DNA of 60,268 nucleotides from CAKVLS01 sp045651685 (GTDB lineage Bacteria; Bacillota; Clostridia; Christensenellales; UBA1242). Both the position numbers and the translations under genes were made by a program. Positions 8,668 through 16,050 of this stretch are shown here, piece by piece (positions within the stretch are counted from its first letter, which is position 1; every line of letters begins with the position of its first letter). The notes below the pieces were generated by a model. The model made no database searches, was not told where the DNA came from, and was given only the letters and a program-made list of their open reading frames with translations. The DNA is taken from contig JAZRSV010000004.1 in NCBI GenBank assembly GCA_045651685.1, positions 1-60,268 of the forward strand, given 5' to 3'.

Positions 8668-9396
8668 ATGGACAAAATGCAAAAAATTTTTAGCTTAATA
8701 AAAAAGCTTTTTACAAAAGATATTTTTGGTTTTGAGCAAAAACTTGTTGCTTATATTTGTGGTACCGAAGCTCTGCCAAAACCACTAGAAGAAGATGAAG
8801 AAAAGGCCTTATTAGAGCGCTTATCAAATAGTGACGAAGAAGCAAAAGCAATATTAATAGAGCGAAACTTAAGACTTGTTGTCTACATTGCACATAAGTT
8901 TGAAAACACCCGTATTGATATAGAAGATTTGATATCAGTAGGTGCGATAGGTCTTATAAAAGCAGTACAATCTTTTAACCTAGACAAAAATATCAAACTA
9001 GCAACATATGCCTCTCGTTGTATAGAAAATGAAATATTAATGCATTTGCGCAAGGTGACAAAGCAAAAATCAGAGATAAGCCTTGACGAACCACTAAACT
9101 ATGACAAAGATGGCAACGAACTGTTGCTTAGTGATATACTTTCTACCGAGCAAGACACAGTAAGTAAAGATATAGAATTAAATGCCGAAAAACATCTTTT
9201 GCTAGGCCTAATAAACAATCTTAACCCTAGAGAAAAACAAATAATGGAGTTGCGTTTTGGCCTTAATCAAAAAGAAGAAAGTACCCAAAAAGAAGTTGCC
9301 GACATGTTAGGTATCTCTCAAAGTTATATCTCTCGCATAGAAAAAAAGATTTTGTCTAGACTAAAAAAAGACATAGCAAAAACCGGTATTGTATAA
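8668..9396 (+). CDS. sigE: RNA polymerase sporulation sigma factor SigE (pro-form)
   Basis: First mother-cell sigma factor of sporulation, 242 residues. The first ~25 residues form the amphipathic pro-sequence (MDKMQKIFSLIKKLFTK) that anchors it until SpoIIGA cleaves, just before ICGTEALPKPL. Region 2 follows (NLRLVVYIAHKF, DLISVGAIGLIKAV, ATYASRCIENEILM, the -10-recognition helix), and region 4 ends in a helix-turn-helix (STQKEVADMLGISQSYISRIEKK). Start ATG with AAGGAG. Likely co-transcribed with spoIIGA. Confidence 0.95.
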   Translation: MDKMQKIFSLIKKLFTKDIFGFEQKLVAYICGTEALPKPLEEDEEKALLERLSNSDEEAKAILIERNLRLVVYIAHKFENTRIDIEDLISVGAIGLIKAVQSFNLDKNIKLATYASRCIENEILMHLRKVTKQKSEISLDEPLNYDKDGNELLLSDILSTEQDTVSKDIELNAEKHLLLGLINNLNPREKQIMELRFGLNQKEESTQKEVADMLGISQSYISRIEKKILSRLKKDIAKTGIV

Positions 9397-9401
9397 TGTC
9401 T

Positions 9402-9429
9402 GTATAAAAACAATCTTCTAGGACATGAT
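9402..9429 (+). promoter_or_regulatory. Candidate sigma-F/sigma-G-type promoter ahead of sigG
   Basis: GTATA (9402-9406), 14 nt, then GGACATGAT (9421-9429). This resembles the forespore consensus GYATA-N14-16-GGNNANANT in the -35 and the GG of the -10, with one expected A replaced by G. In Bacillus the gene is transcribed by SigF and then SigG itself. Confidence 0.45.
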
Positions 9430-9462
9430 AATTAAGACATATTAGTTGTCTTGGAGGTTGTT

Positions 9463-10230
9463 TTGGCAAATAAAGTAATAATTTGTGGTGTTAATACATC
9501 ACTTTTACCAAAATTAAAAGGTAAAGAAATTGCCGAGCTTATGGTTAAACTAAAAGGTGGTGATCAACAAGCTAGACAGTTATTTATATTTAGCAATATG
9601 CGATTAGTATTAAGTGTGGTACAACGCTTTGCAACTAACAAAGACAATATTGATGATGTTTTTCAGGTGGGTTGTGTTGGTTTGATTAAGGCGATGGAGA
9701 ATTTTGACGAAGGTTTTAATGTAAAATTTTCTACCTATGCCGTGCCTATGATTATTGGAGAGATACGCCGATTTTTGCGAGACAATACATGTGTCAGAGT
9801 TAGTCGCAGTTTAAGGGATATAGCATATAGAGCTTTGCAATCGAGAGAAAAATTGTCAACCGTAGACAATGCCGCTAGGGTCGAAGATATAGCTAGAGAT
9901 ATAGGTGTGCCACTAAATGATGTTTTGTGCGCGCTTGATGCTATAAGCGACCCAGTGTCGTTGTTTGAGCCAATCTATAATGATGGTATCGATACCATGA
10001 TGGTTATGGAGCAAATAAAGGATAATAACAATACCTGTGAGACTTTGCTTGAGCATGTCGCCTTAAGAGAAGCAATATCAAAGTTAGGCAAGAGAGAAAA
10101 AGATATCTTAACATTAAGATACTTTTTGGGCAAAACTCAAATAGAGATAAGTGAGCAAGTAGGCATAAGTCAGGCGCAAGTTAGTAGGTTAGAAAAAAAT
10201 GCGCTTGCCGAGTTAAAAAAGTCATTATAA
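9463..10230 (+). CDS. sigG: RNA polymerase sporulation sigma factor SigG
   Basis: Late forespore sigma factor, 255 residues. The start is TTG at 9463 because GGAGG sits at 9453-9457 and the protein then opens ANKVIICGVNTSLLPKL, matching known SigG N-termini; a TTG at 9451 would overlap the ribosome site. Region 2 has NMRLVLSVVQRF, DVFQVGCVGLIKAMENF and KFSTYAVPMIIGEIRRFLRD; region 4 has the helix-turn-helix KTQIEISEQVGISQAQVSRLEKN. It lies 66 bp after sigE, with a forespore-type promoter in the gap. Confidence 0.94.
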   Translation: MANKVIICGVNTSLLPKLKGKEIAELMVKLKGGDQQARQLFIFSNMRLVLSVVQRFATNKDNIDDVFQVGCVGLIKAMENFDEGFNVKFSTYAVPMIIGEIRRFLRDNTCVRVSRSLRDIAYRALQSREKLSTVDNAARVEDIARDIGVPLNDVLCALDAISDPVSLFEPIYNDGIDTMMVMEQIKDNNNTCETLLEHVALREAISKLGKREKDILTLRYFLGKTQIEISEQVGISQAQVSRLEKNALAELKKSL

Positions 10231-10268
10231 AAAAACACCCTAATATCTTTTTGGGGTATTTTTTTTTG
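10229..10268 (+). terminator. Intrinsic terminator after sigG
   Basis: CACCC pairs with GGGGT around an AT-rich loop, followed by nine to ten T residues. The stem is short but the tail is strong. Confidence 0.55.
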
Positions 10269-10322
10269 TTTTGTCGAATAATTAAAATTTTTGTAGCATA
10301 TATAAAAGTTAAGGAGAATATC

Positions 10323-10712
10323 ATGCAAACTACTTTTTTAGAAATGCGACAAAAAGAAGTTATTAATGTTGTTGATGGCAAATTGCTAGGGCATATCATT
10401 GATGTAGTGTTTGATATTAGAACGAGTCGAATTTTAGGTTTTGTAGTGCCTGCTAGCAAGGGGTTTTGGAGTATATTTAAGCCTAGTCAAGAGATATTTA
10501 TACCTTATAACAATATTTGCAAAATTGGCGAAGATGTTATGCTTGTAGAACTGTACAATTTGCCAAAAAGTAGTAAGTCAAAAAAAGTAGGTGTGTTAAA
10601 AAATACCAAACAACCTACAGAACAGCAAGAGACTTTAGAAGAGCAATGTATAGAACTAGATAAAGATTTTTCGACCAAAGTTAAAGATGATAATTTTGCC
10701 AATTTGCCCTAA
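10323..10712 (+). CDS. ylmC: PRC-barrel protein of the YlmC/YmxH sporulation family
   Basis: 129 residues from the ATG at 10323, which has AAGGAG upstream; the longer frame from 10251 crosses the sigG terminator and is not credible. The first ~80 residues are a PRC-barrel: MRQKEVINVVDGKLLGHIID, then GFVVPASKGFW and IFIPYNNICKIGEDVMLVEL. The last ~45 residues are a polar, charged tail absent from the shortest homologues. The gene commonly sits next to sigG and nrdR in clostridia, as here, and is linked with sporulation. Molecular role unknown. Confidence 0.85.
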   Translation: MQTTFLEMRQKEVINVVDGKLLGHIIDVVFDIRTSRILGFVVPASKGFWSIFKPSQEIFIPYNNICKIGEDVMLVELYNLPKSSKSKKVGVLKNTKQPTEQQETLEEQCIELDKDFSTKVKDDNFANLP

Positions 10713-10778
10713 AAATAGTCAATATATTTTACTTTACCAAAAGCTTTGTGATATAATAAACATAGGAGAAAAAGTATT

Positions 10779-11222
10779 ATGAAATGTATATACTGTGGTT
10801 TTGAAGATAGCAAAGTTATAGACTCTAGATCTACTGACGAACTTAACTCAATTAGACGCCGTAGAGAGTGCTTAAAATGTGGTAAGAGATTTACTACATA
10901 CGAGACAGTCGAAAACACACCTATATTGGTTATTAAGGCAGACAATTCCAGACAACCATTCGATGCCCAAAAGGTAAAAAGGGGTATTATGAAAGCTTGC
11001 GAAAAGCGACCTATTACTATGGCTCAAATTGACGAAATGGTACAAAATATAGAAAAGAAAATTTGCAATTCTCTTGATCAAGAGGTAAAAAGCTACTATA
11101 TAGGCGAGCTTGTTATGGACGAACTAAAAAGAACAGACGAAATTGCTTATGTTAGATTTGCAGCTGTTTATCGTAAATTTAAGGATGTCACAACATTTAT
11201 TGAGTTCTTAAACAATATGTAA
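10779..11222 (+). CDS. nrdR: Transcriptional repressor NrdR
   Basis: 147-residue regulator of ribonucleotide reductase genes that senses ATP/dATP. The N-terminal zinc ribbon has two CxxC pairs (CIYCGFEDSKVIDSR and RRRECLKCGKRFTTYE). The ATP-cone follows from about residue 50 (VIKADNSRQPFDAQKVKRGI ... YVRFAAVYRKF). Length is typical. The ATG has AGGAGAA upstream, and TATAAT at 10753-10758 may be its -10 box. No nrd gene lies in the window. Confidence 0.97.
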   Translation: MKCIYCGFEDSKVIDSRSTDELNSIRRRRECLKCGKRFTTYETVENTPILVIKADNSRQPFDAQKVKRGIMKACEKRPITMAQIDEMVQNIEKKICNSLDQEVKSYYIGELVMDELKRTDEIAYVRFAAVYRKFKDVTTFIEFLNNM

Positions 11223-11234
11223 TAAACAATTTTG

Positions 11235-11263
11235 ACACACCACCATTGTGGTGTGTTTTTTTA
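11235..11263 (+). terminator. Intrinsic terminator after nrdR
   Basis: CACACCAC-CATT-GTGGTGTG stem-loop followed by seven T residues. Confidence 0.9.
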
Positions 11264-11292
11264 TTGTGCTAATTAATAAACAAAAATAATAT
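11264..11292 (+). promoter_or_regulatory. Candidate promoter of feoA-feoB
   Basis: TTGTGC (11264-11269), 17 nt, TAATAT (11287-11292), then 8 nt to the feoA ATG. No ribosome site lies between, so the transcript is probably leaderless. No recognisable Fur box was seen. Confidence 0.45.
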
Positions 11293-11300
11293 AAATTAAT

Positions 11301-11528
11301 ATGAATCAAATTGCTTTGTCCGATGCAAAAATTAATACAGAGTATAGGGTTGTCTCAATAAACGCCCCGCCAAAAGTAAAACGCAGATTGTTAGAACTGG
11401 GCTTTGTTAATTGCAGTGTTAAGGTTGTTAACAAATCTAGCATGGGTGGTGTATTTTTGGTACAGATTAGAGACTACCTGCTAGCAATCAAAAAAGAAGA
11501 ATTAAACAATGTGTGGGTAAAATTATGA
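11301..11528 (+). CDS. feoA: Ferrous iron transport accessory protein FeoA
   Basis: 75-residue SH3-like protein that assists FeoB. It matches the family run: LSDAKINTEYRVVSINAPPKVKRRLLELGF, then VQIRDYLLAIKKEEL near the end, in which the glycine-rich residues of typical members are partly replaced. The stop codon TGA overlaps the feoB ATG (ATGA), implying translational coupling. It has no Shine-Dalgarno. Confidence 0.85.
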   Translation: MNQIALSDAKINTEYRVVSINAPPKVKRRLLELGFVNCSVKVVNKSSMGGVFLVQIRDYLLAIKKEELNNVWVKL

Positions 11529-13681
11529 TTGATATAGCATTGGTTGGTAATCCTAATACAGGCAAAACAACTTTTTATAACTACATAACAAAGAGCAATG
11601 AGCATGTAGGCAACTGGCATGGAGTGACAGTAGATGCTAAAGAAAAGATAATAAACATAAACAATACTAGATGCAATGTTGTAGATTTGCCTGGTATATA
11701 TAGCTTATCGTCATTTAGCTACGAAGAACAAGTTGCTATAGATTATCTTTTGCAAAAACCACAAAGTAAAATAATCAACATTTGCGATGGAAACAATCTC
11801 GAAAGAAACTTATATCTAACACTACAACTTTTAGAGGCTGGACTAGTGCCTAGTATATATATTAATTTTTATAATAAGTCAAAAAAGCATTATAAAATTA
11901 ATGCCGGCAAACTAGCTAGTATATTAGGGGTAGATGTCTACTTGTCAGATAGGAGCAAAAAAGAAAATTTGCTAAAGCAAGTTGTGGCACCAAAAACGCA
12001 AAATAGCAGTTTGCCATATCTGCAAAAAATAGATGTGTCAAACTTACAACAGATAATACAACCTAATTGCAGTGCAACAAATATTGATAGCAAGTTTTGC
12101 GCAATTAAAATATTAGAACAAGATGACAAAATTATAGAGATATTAAAACTAAATGATGAGCAAAAACAAAAAATAAAAACTTGTATCGATACTGCTAAAG
12201 ACAATATGAAAGAAATAGCAGAATTTAGATATGAGTATATTGATTATATAATAAAAACTTGTGTGACAAAAGTAGACGATTTTGTTTATTGCCAATACAA
12301 GTATGACAAAATAATAATGCATAGAGTTTTTGCATTGCCTATTTTTGTGCTGATACTTGCTGCAATATTTTTTACAACCTTTTCTAGCGTTGGCAGGAGT
12401 TTTAGCGAAGGGATAAAAAACTTTATATCTAACTTTATAGGCGTGCCACTTAACAATATTTTGCTAAAGATAAATGCGCCTATTTGGGTTGTAGATATGG
12501 TGTCTGTTTGTATTGTTGGTGGGGTTGGTGGCCTTATTAGTTTTTTGCCACAGATAGCTCTTTTGTTTGTGTTTTTGCAGCTATTAGAAGATAGTGGCTA
12601 TCTTTCGCGCCTTGCTTTTAGTCTAGAAGACTTGTTTTGTAAAGTTGGATTATCTGGCAAGAGTATATTTTCTTTGCTTATGGGGCTGGGTTGTGCGACT
12701 TCTGCAGTGATGACTTGTCGCAATTTAGAAGACAAAAACGCCAAGATAAAAGCTGCCATGGTTGTGCCGTATATGAGCTGTAGTGCCAAGTTGCCGCTGT
12801 ATACAATAGTTGCAAGTACATTTTTTGCTGGTAGATATATATGGATAATATTACTGCTGTATTTGGTGGGCTTTATTGTTGCACTTACTTTGAGTGCTAT
12901 TTTTAACAAGACTATTTTGCCCAACAAAGAGTTGTCTTTTATATTAGAGTTTGCGCCGTATCGCATGCCAAATGCAAAGAGAATGTTTTTAACAATATAT
13001 ACTAATTGCAAACAGTTTGTACTTAAGGTTAGTTCGGTAGTTTTTTGCGTGAGCATATGTGTTTGGGTGTTAGAAAACTTTTCGTTTAACTTTGAGTATA
13101 TTGCAGATAATAATGGTGTTAGTATGTTGCAGTCTATTGGCAAAGTACTGTCTCCAATTTTTGCTCCGATAGGTCTTAACAATTGGGGTATTGTGAGTTG
13201 TTTGATTGTGGGGTTAGTTGCCAAAGAACTTATTGTAAGTTCGCTTTGTATATTTAACAATGTGCCCAATGTTGATAGCATGGTATCGGGCCTAGGTGCG
13301 ACATTTTTGGTAAGTACATCTGTAGTACAGTTTGATGTGATAACTAGTACAATATTTTTGTTATTTTGTTTGCTTTATTCTCCGTGTCTATCTACTATTA
13401 GTGTGCTAAAGCAAGAGATAGGTTTTAAGTGGACAAGTATAGCTATTGTAATGCAGTTTTTGGTTGCTTATAGCGTGTGCCTTATTGTGTATAATATTTG
13501 GCTACTTATCTCGCGCAAAAATATAGTTGTTAGCTTGGTAGTTTTAATTTCGTATTTTGTGATAGCAATAAGCGTTATTTATCTGATAAAAAAAGTATTT
13601 GTCAAAAGGTCTTGCTCTGTTTGTGGTGATTGCAACAAAAAATGTAGCAAATTTAGGGGACAACTTGGTTGCAAAAAATAA
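11525..13681 (+). CDS. feoB: Ferrous iron transport protein B (divergent G4/G5 motifs)
   Basis: Inner-membrane Fe(II) transporter with an N-terminal GTPase domain, 718 residues. Start ATG 11525 overlaps the feoA stop. G1 is GNPNTGKTT (near residue 8), switch I GNWHGVTVDAKEK, G3 DLPGIYSLSSF. The expected G4 (NxxD, usually NMMD) reads NFYN, and the G5 (usually SA) reads SDRS. The membrane half keeps PYMSCSAKLPLYTIVAS and GLVAKELIVSSL, but the usual GCNVPA reads GCATSA. A cysteine-rich tail (CSVCGDCNKKCSKF) is typical. Transport of iron is the best inference; nucleotide specificity may differ. Confidence 0.88.
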   Translation: MIDIALVGNPNTGKTTFYNYITKSNEHVGNWHGVTVDAKEKIININNTRCNVVDLPGIYSLSSFSYEEQVAIDYLLQKPQSKIINICDGNNLERNLYLTLQLLEAGLVPSIYINFYNKSKKHYKINAGKLASILGVDVYLSDRSKKENLLKQVVAPKTQNSSLPYLQKIDVSNLQQIIQPNCSATNIDSKFCAIKILEQDDKIIEILKLNDEQKQKIKTCIDTAKDNMKEIAEFRYEYIDYIIKTCVTKVDDFVYCQYKYDKIIMHRVFALPIFVLILAAIFFTTFSSVGRSFSEGIKNFISNFIGVPLNNILLKINAPIWVVDMVSVCIVGGVGGLISFLPQIALLFVFLQLLEDSGYLSRLAFSLEDLFCKVGLSGKSIFSLLMGLGCATSAVMTCRNLEDKNAKIKAAMVVPYMSCSAKLPLYTIVASTFFAGRYIWIILLLYLVGFIVALTLSAIFNKTILPNKELSFILEFAPYRMPNAKRMFLTIYTNCKQFVLKVSSVVFCVSICVWVLENFSFNFEYIADNNGVSMLQSIGKVLSPIFAPIGLNNWGIVSCLIVGLVAKELIVSSLCIFNNVPNVDSMVSGLGATFLVSTSVVQFDVITSTIFLLFCLLYSPCLSTISVLKQEIGFKWTSIAIVMQFLVAYSVCLIVYNIWLLISRKNIVVSLVVLISYFVIAISVIYLIKKVFVKRSCSVCGDCNKKCSKFRGQLGCKK

Positions 13682-13713
13682 CTATAATGTGATACAATAC
13701 CATTGAGGAAATT

Positions 13714-15042
13714 ATGAAAAAACCATTAGTAGCAATCGTAGGAAGGCCAAATGTTGGCAAAAGCACATTTTTTAATAGAGTATGTGGTAGAAGAATAAGC
13801 ATCGTAGAAGACATGCCAGGTGTCACTCGTGATCGTATTTATGCAAATGCAGAGTGGAGTGGTTGTCATTTTACAATGATAGACACTGGTGGTCTAGACT
13901 TTGACAACCGTGATGATGAGATACAAAAAAATATTTTTGTTCAGTCACAAGTTGCAGTAGACCTTGCAGATGTTATTATGTTTTTTGTTGATGGTAGAGA
14001 TGGTATCACCAACGGCGATAGAGAAGTTGCAGACTTTTTGCGCCGCAGCAAAAAACCAATAGTGTTGGTTGTTAACAAACTAGACAACAACGAAGTAGAA
14101 AAAACATATGACTTTTATGAACTAGGTTTGGGCGAACCTTTTGCAGTATCTAGCGAACAAGCAAAGGGTATAGGCGATGTTTTGGACGAGGTTGTAAAAA
14201 ACTTCAAAAACAAAGTCGAAGTTGACCCACAAGCAGAAGCTATCAAGATAGCTGTTGTTGGTAGACCTAACGCAGGCAAGAGTAGTATTAGCAACCGTAT
14301 TCTTGGAGAAGACAGAGTGGTAGTAAGCAATGTTGCTGGTACAACTAGAGATGCTATAGACACACCGTTTAAGTACGAAGGCAAAGATTATTTGCTTATC
14401 GATACTGCTGGTATGCGCAAAAAAAGCGCTATCGAAAAAGGCAGTATCGAGCGCTACAGTATATTGCGTTCGTTAGATGCTATCGAGAGAGCAGATATCG
14501 TTTTGATAGTAGTAGATAGTGTTGACAGACTTACAGAACAAGATGTTAGAATTATTGGTTATGTTCACGAACAAAACAAACCAAGTATAGTAGTTATGAA
14601 CAAATGGGATCTTATCGAAAAAGACGACAAAACGATCAATCGTTTTGAAGATAAGCTAAAACAAGATCTAAAGTTTATGGATTATTATGTATCTGTATAT
14701 GTATCTGCACTTACTGGTACCAGACTAAACAAAATTATGCCTACTGTAGAAAAAGTTTTAGAAAATGCATCTCGCCGTATAACAACAGGTGTATTAAATG
14801 ATATTTTGCATGAGGCAATATCTGTAAAAGAGCCACCTAGCAAAAATGGCCGCAGACTAAAAATTTTGTTTGCAACTCAAACAGGTATCAGACCACCAAC
14901 ATTTGTAATTTTTGTTAATGATAGTTCTTTAATGCATTTTTCTTACGAAAGATATTTAGAAAATTGCTTAAGAAAACATATGCAACTAGATGGTACACCT
15001 ATCAAGTTGATTTTTAGAAATCGTAGTGAAAAAGAAGAATAA
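13714..15042 (+). CDS. der: Ribosome-assembly GTPase Der (EngA)
   Basis: Tandem-GTPase protein needed for 50S maturation, 442 residues. First G domain: GRPNVGKSTFFNRV, DTGGLD, NKLD. Second: GRPNAGKSSISNRIL (near residue 185), DTAGMRKK, NKWDL. The C-terminal KH-like domain begins after residue ~350 (PPSKNGRRLKILFATQTGIRPPTFVIFVN). Both P-loops are intact. Start ATG with TTGAGGAAA. plsY follows 6 bp later, a common clostridial pair. Confidence 0.97.
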   Translation: MKKPLVAIVGRPNVGKSTFFNRVCGRRISIVEDMPGVTRDRIYANAEWSGCHFTMIDTGGLDFDNRDDEIQKNIFVQSQVAVDLADVIMFFVDGRDGITNGDREVADFLRRSKKPIVLVVNKLDNNEVEKTYDFYELGLGEPFAVSSEQAKGIGDVLDEVVKNFKNKVEVDPQAEAIKIAVVGRPNAGKSSISNRILGEDRVVVSNVAGTTRDAIDTPFKYEGKDYLLIDTAGMRKKSAIEKGSIERYSILRSLDAIERADIVLIVVDSVDRLTEQDVRIIGYVHEQNKPSIVVMNKWDLIEKDDKTINRFEDKLKQDLKFMDYYVSVYVSALTGTRLNKIMPTVEKVLENASRRITTGVLNDILHEAISVKEPPSKNGRRLKILFATQTGIRPPTFVIFVNDSSLMHFSYERYLENCLRKHMQLDGTPIKLIFRNRSEKEE

Positions 15043-15048
15043 TATTTT

Positions 15049-15750
15049 ATGGCAATAACAATTATCAAGTATGTTTTGCTTGTGATTGGTTCTTATCTTT
15101 TTGGTAATATTAGCTTTGCAAGAATCGTTGGCCGTTTTAAGAAAGTTGATATAACCAAACAAGGTAGTGGCAATCCTGGCACAATGAATATGATTAGAAA
15201 CCAAGGCGTTGTACTTGGTCTTTTGACATTGGCGCTTGATATGCTAAAAGGTGCAATACCTGCAGCTATAGGATATTTTATGTTTGGTTCGGTCAACACT
15301 CGACAAAGCATGATTGGTGTTTATGCTGCTGGTCTTGCTGTTATTATCGGTCATATCTATCCGGTATTTTATAAGTTTAAGGGCGGCAAAGGCGTAGCTT
15401 GTGTATTGGGCGTATTTGCTGTTGCAGATCATATAGCTTTTATTATAGTTTTTGCTATTGATGTTGTGTATTTGTTGTTCTTTGATTATGGTTCTGTATT
15501 TTCATTTATCATAGTGACAGCTCTTACCGTTATTGAGGCAATGCGACCTTCGCATCAAGGCAACTTGCCGGTAAGTATATTGTTGTTTGCAATATTCTTT
15601 CTTATTTGGTTTGCTCATAGGCAAAATATATTTAGACTTTTGCTTGGCAAAGAAAACAAAGCTAATGTTAGAGCTAGTCTAAAAAAGATAAAAACAAAGC
15701 TAGAGCAAAAGCGTGAGCAAAAACGCAAAAACTCTAACGAAATGGGTTAA
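15049..15750 (+). CDS. plsY: Acyl-phosphate glycerol-3-phosphate acyltransferase PlsY
   Basis: Integral membrane enzyme making lysophosphatidate from acyl-phosphate and glycerol-3-phosphate, first step of phospholipid synthesis. 233 residues, about five to six membrane segments. The three signature loops are visible: SYLFGNISFARIVGRF (residues ~13-28), GSGNPGTMNMIRNQG (~42-56) and HIYPVFYKFKGGKGVA (~100-115). The last ~35 residues are a lysine/arginine-rich coil (KKIKTKLEQKREQKRKN). Start weakly served by GAAGAA; probably coupled to der. Confidence 0.95.
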   Translation: MAITIIKYVLLVIGSYLFGNISFARIVGRFKKVDITKQGSGNPGTMNMIRNQGVVLGLLTLALDMLKGAIPAAIGYFMFGSVNTRQSMIGVYAAGLAVIIGHIYPVFYKFKGGKGVACVLGVFAVADHIAFIIVFAIDVVYLLFFDYGSVFSFIIVTALTVIEAMRPSHQGNLPVSILLFAIFFLIWFAHRQNIFRLLLGKENKANVRASLKKIKTKLEQKREQKRKNSNEMG

Positions 15751-15759
15751 TAAAAAACA

Positions 15760-15794
15760 AAATCTCAAACACTTTAGTTTGAGATTTTTTTATT
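15760..15794 (+). terminator. Intrinsic terminator after plsY
   Basis: Perfect stem TCTCAAAC-ACTTTA-GTTTGAGA followed by a T-rich tail. Confidence 0.88.
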
Positions 15795-15795
15795 T

Positions 15796-15995
15796 TTAAT
15801 ATGCGTTTTGTTATTTGTAAAACCGCCTACAAAAGGATAAAATTTTTTATAAGTTAAGTCTTCGGATATGCGCTTTTTGCGCCGCACAGGGCAAATTATG
15901 CCTTTATTTTAACCAAATAATAATATTTTAGTAGCAATATCGCAAAAACAATAGTATTAACGCAGTTTTAAGTAGTTTTTTTTGCTAAAAAAATA
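15796..15995. other. Intergenic region with a structured GC-richer patch
   Basis: No gene found. Within otherwise very AT-rich DNA, 15862-15903 is GC-richer. It can form TGCG/CGCA or GCGC-TTTTT-GCGC around 15870-15886 and GGCA-AATTA-TGCC at 15890-15902, followed by TTTATTTT. It could be a small RNA with a weak terminator or part of the spoIVA upstream region. No known RNA family was recognised. Confidence 0.3.
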
Positions 15996-15997
15996 TT

Positions 15998-16026
15998 TCA
16001 TATATAACAAGCCCCATGCATATATT
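15998..16026 (+). promoter_or_regulatory. Candidate sigma-E promoter of spoIVA
   Basis: TCATATA (15998-16004) resembles the SigE -35 consensus KMATATT, followed by 14 nt and CATATATT (16019-16026), close to the -10 consensus CATAYAHT. The predicted start near 16033 gives an 18-nt leader with GGGAGGG. spoIVA belongs to the SigE regulon in Bacillus. Confidence 0.55.
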
Positions 16027-16050
16027 TTACTATACACACGGGAGGGAAGT

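Noticed and set aside
12598..13281. 227-codon open frame on the minus strand inside feoB
   Set aside because: Opposite a well-supported gene; composition follows the membrane codons of feoB read backwards and there is no ribosome site.
15982..16050. In-frame N-terminal extension of SpoIVA
   Set aside because: No ribosome site; it overlaps the candidate sigma-E promoter, and the ATG at 16051 gives the exact family length.
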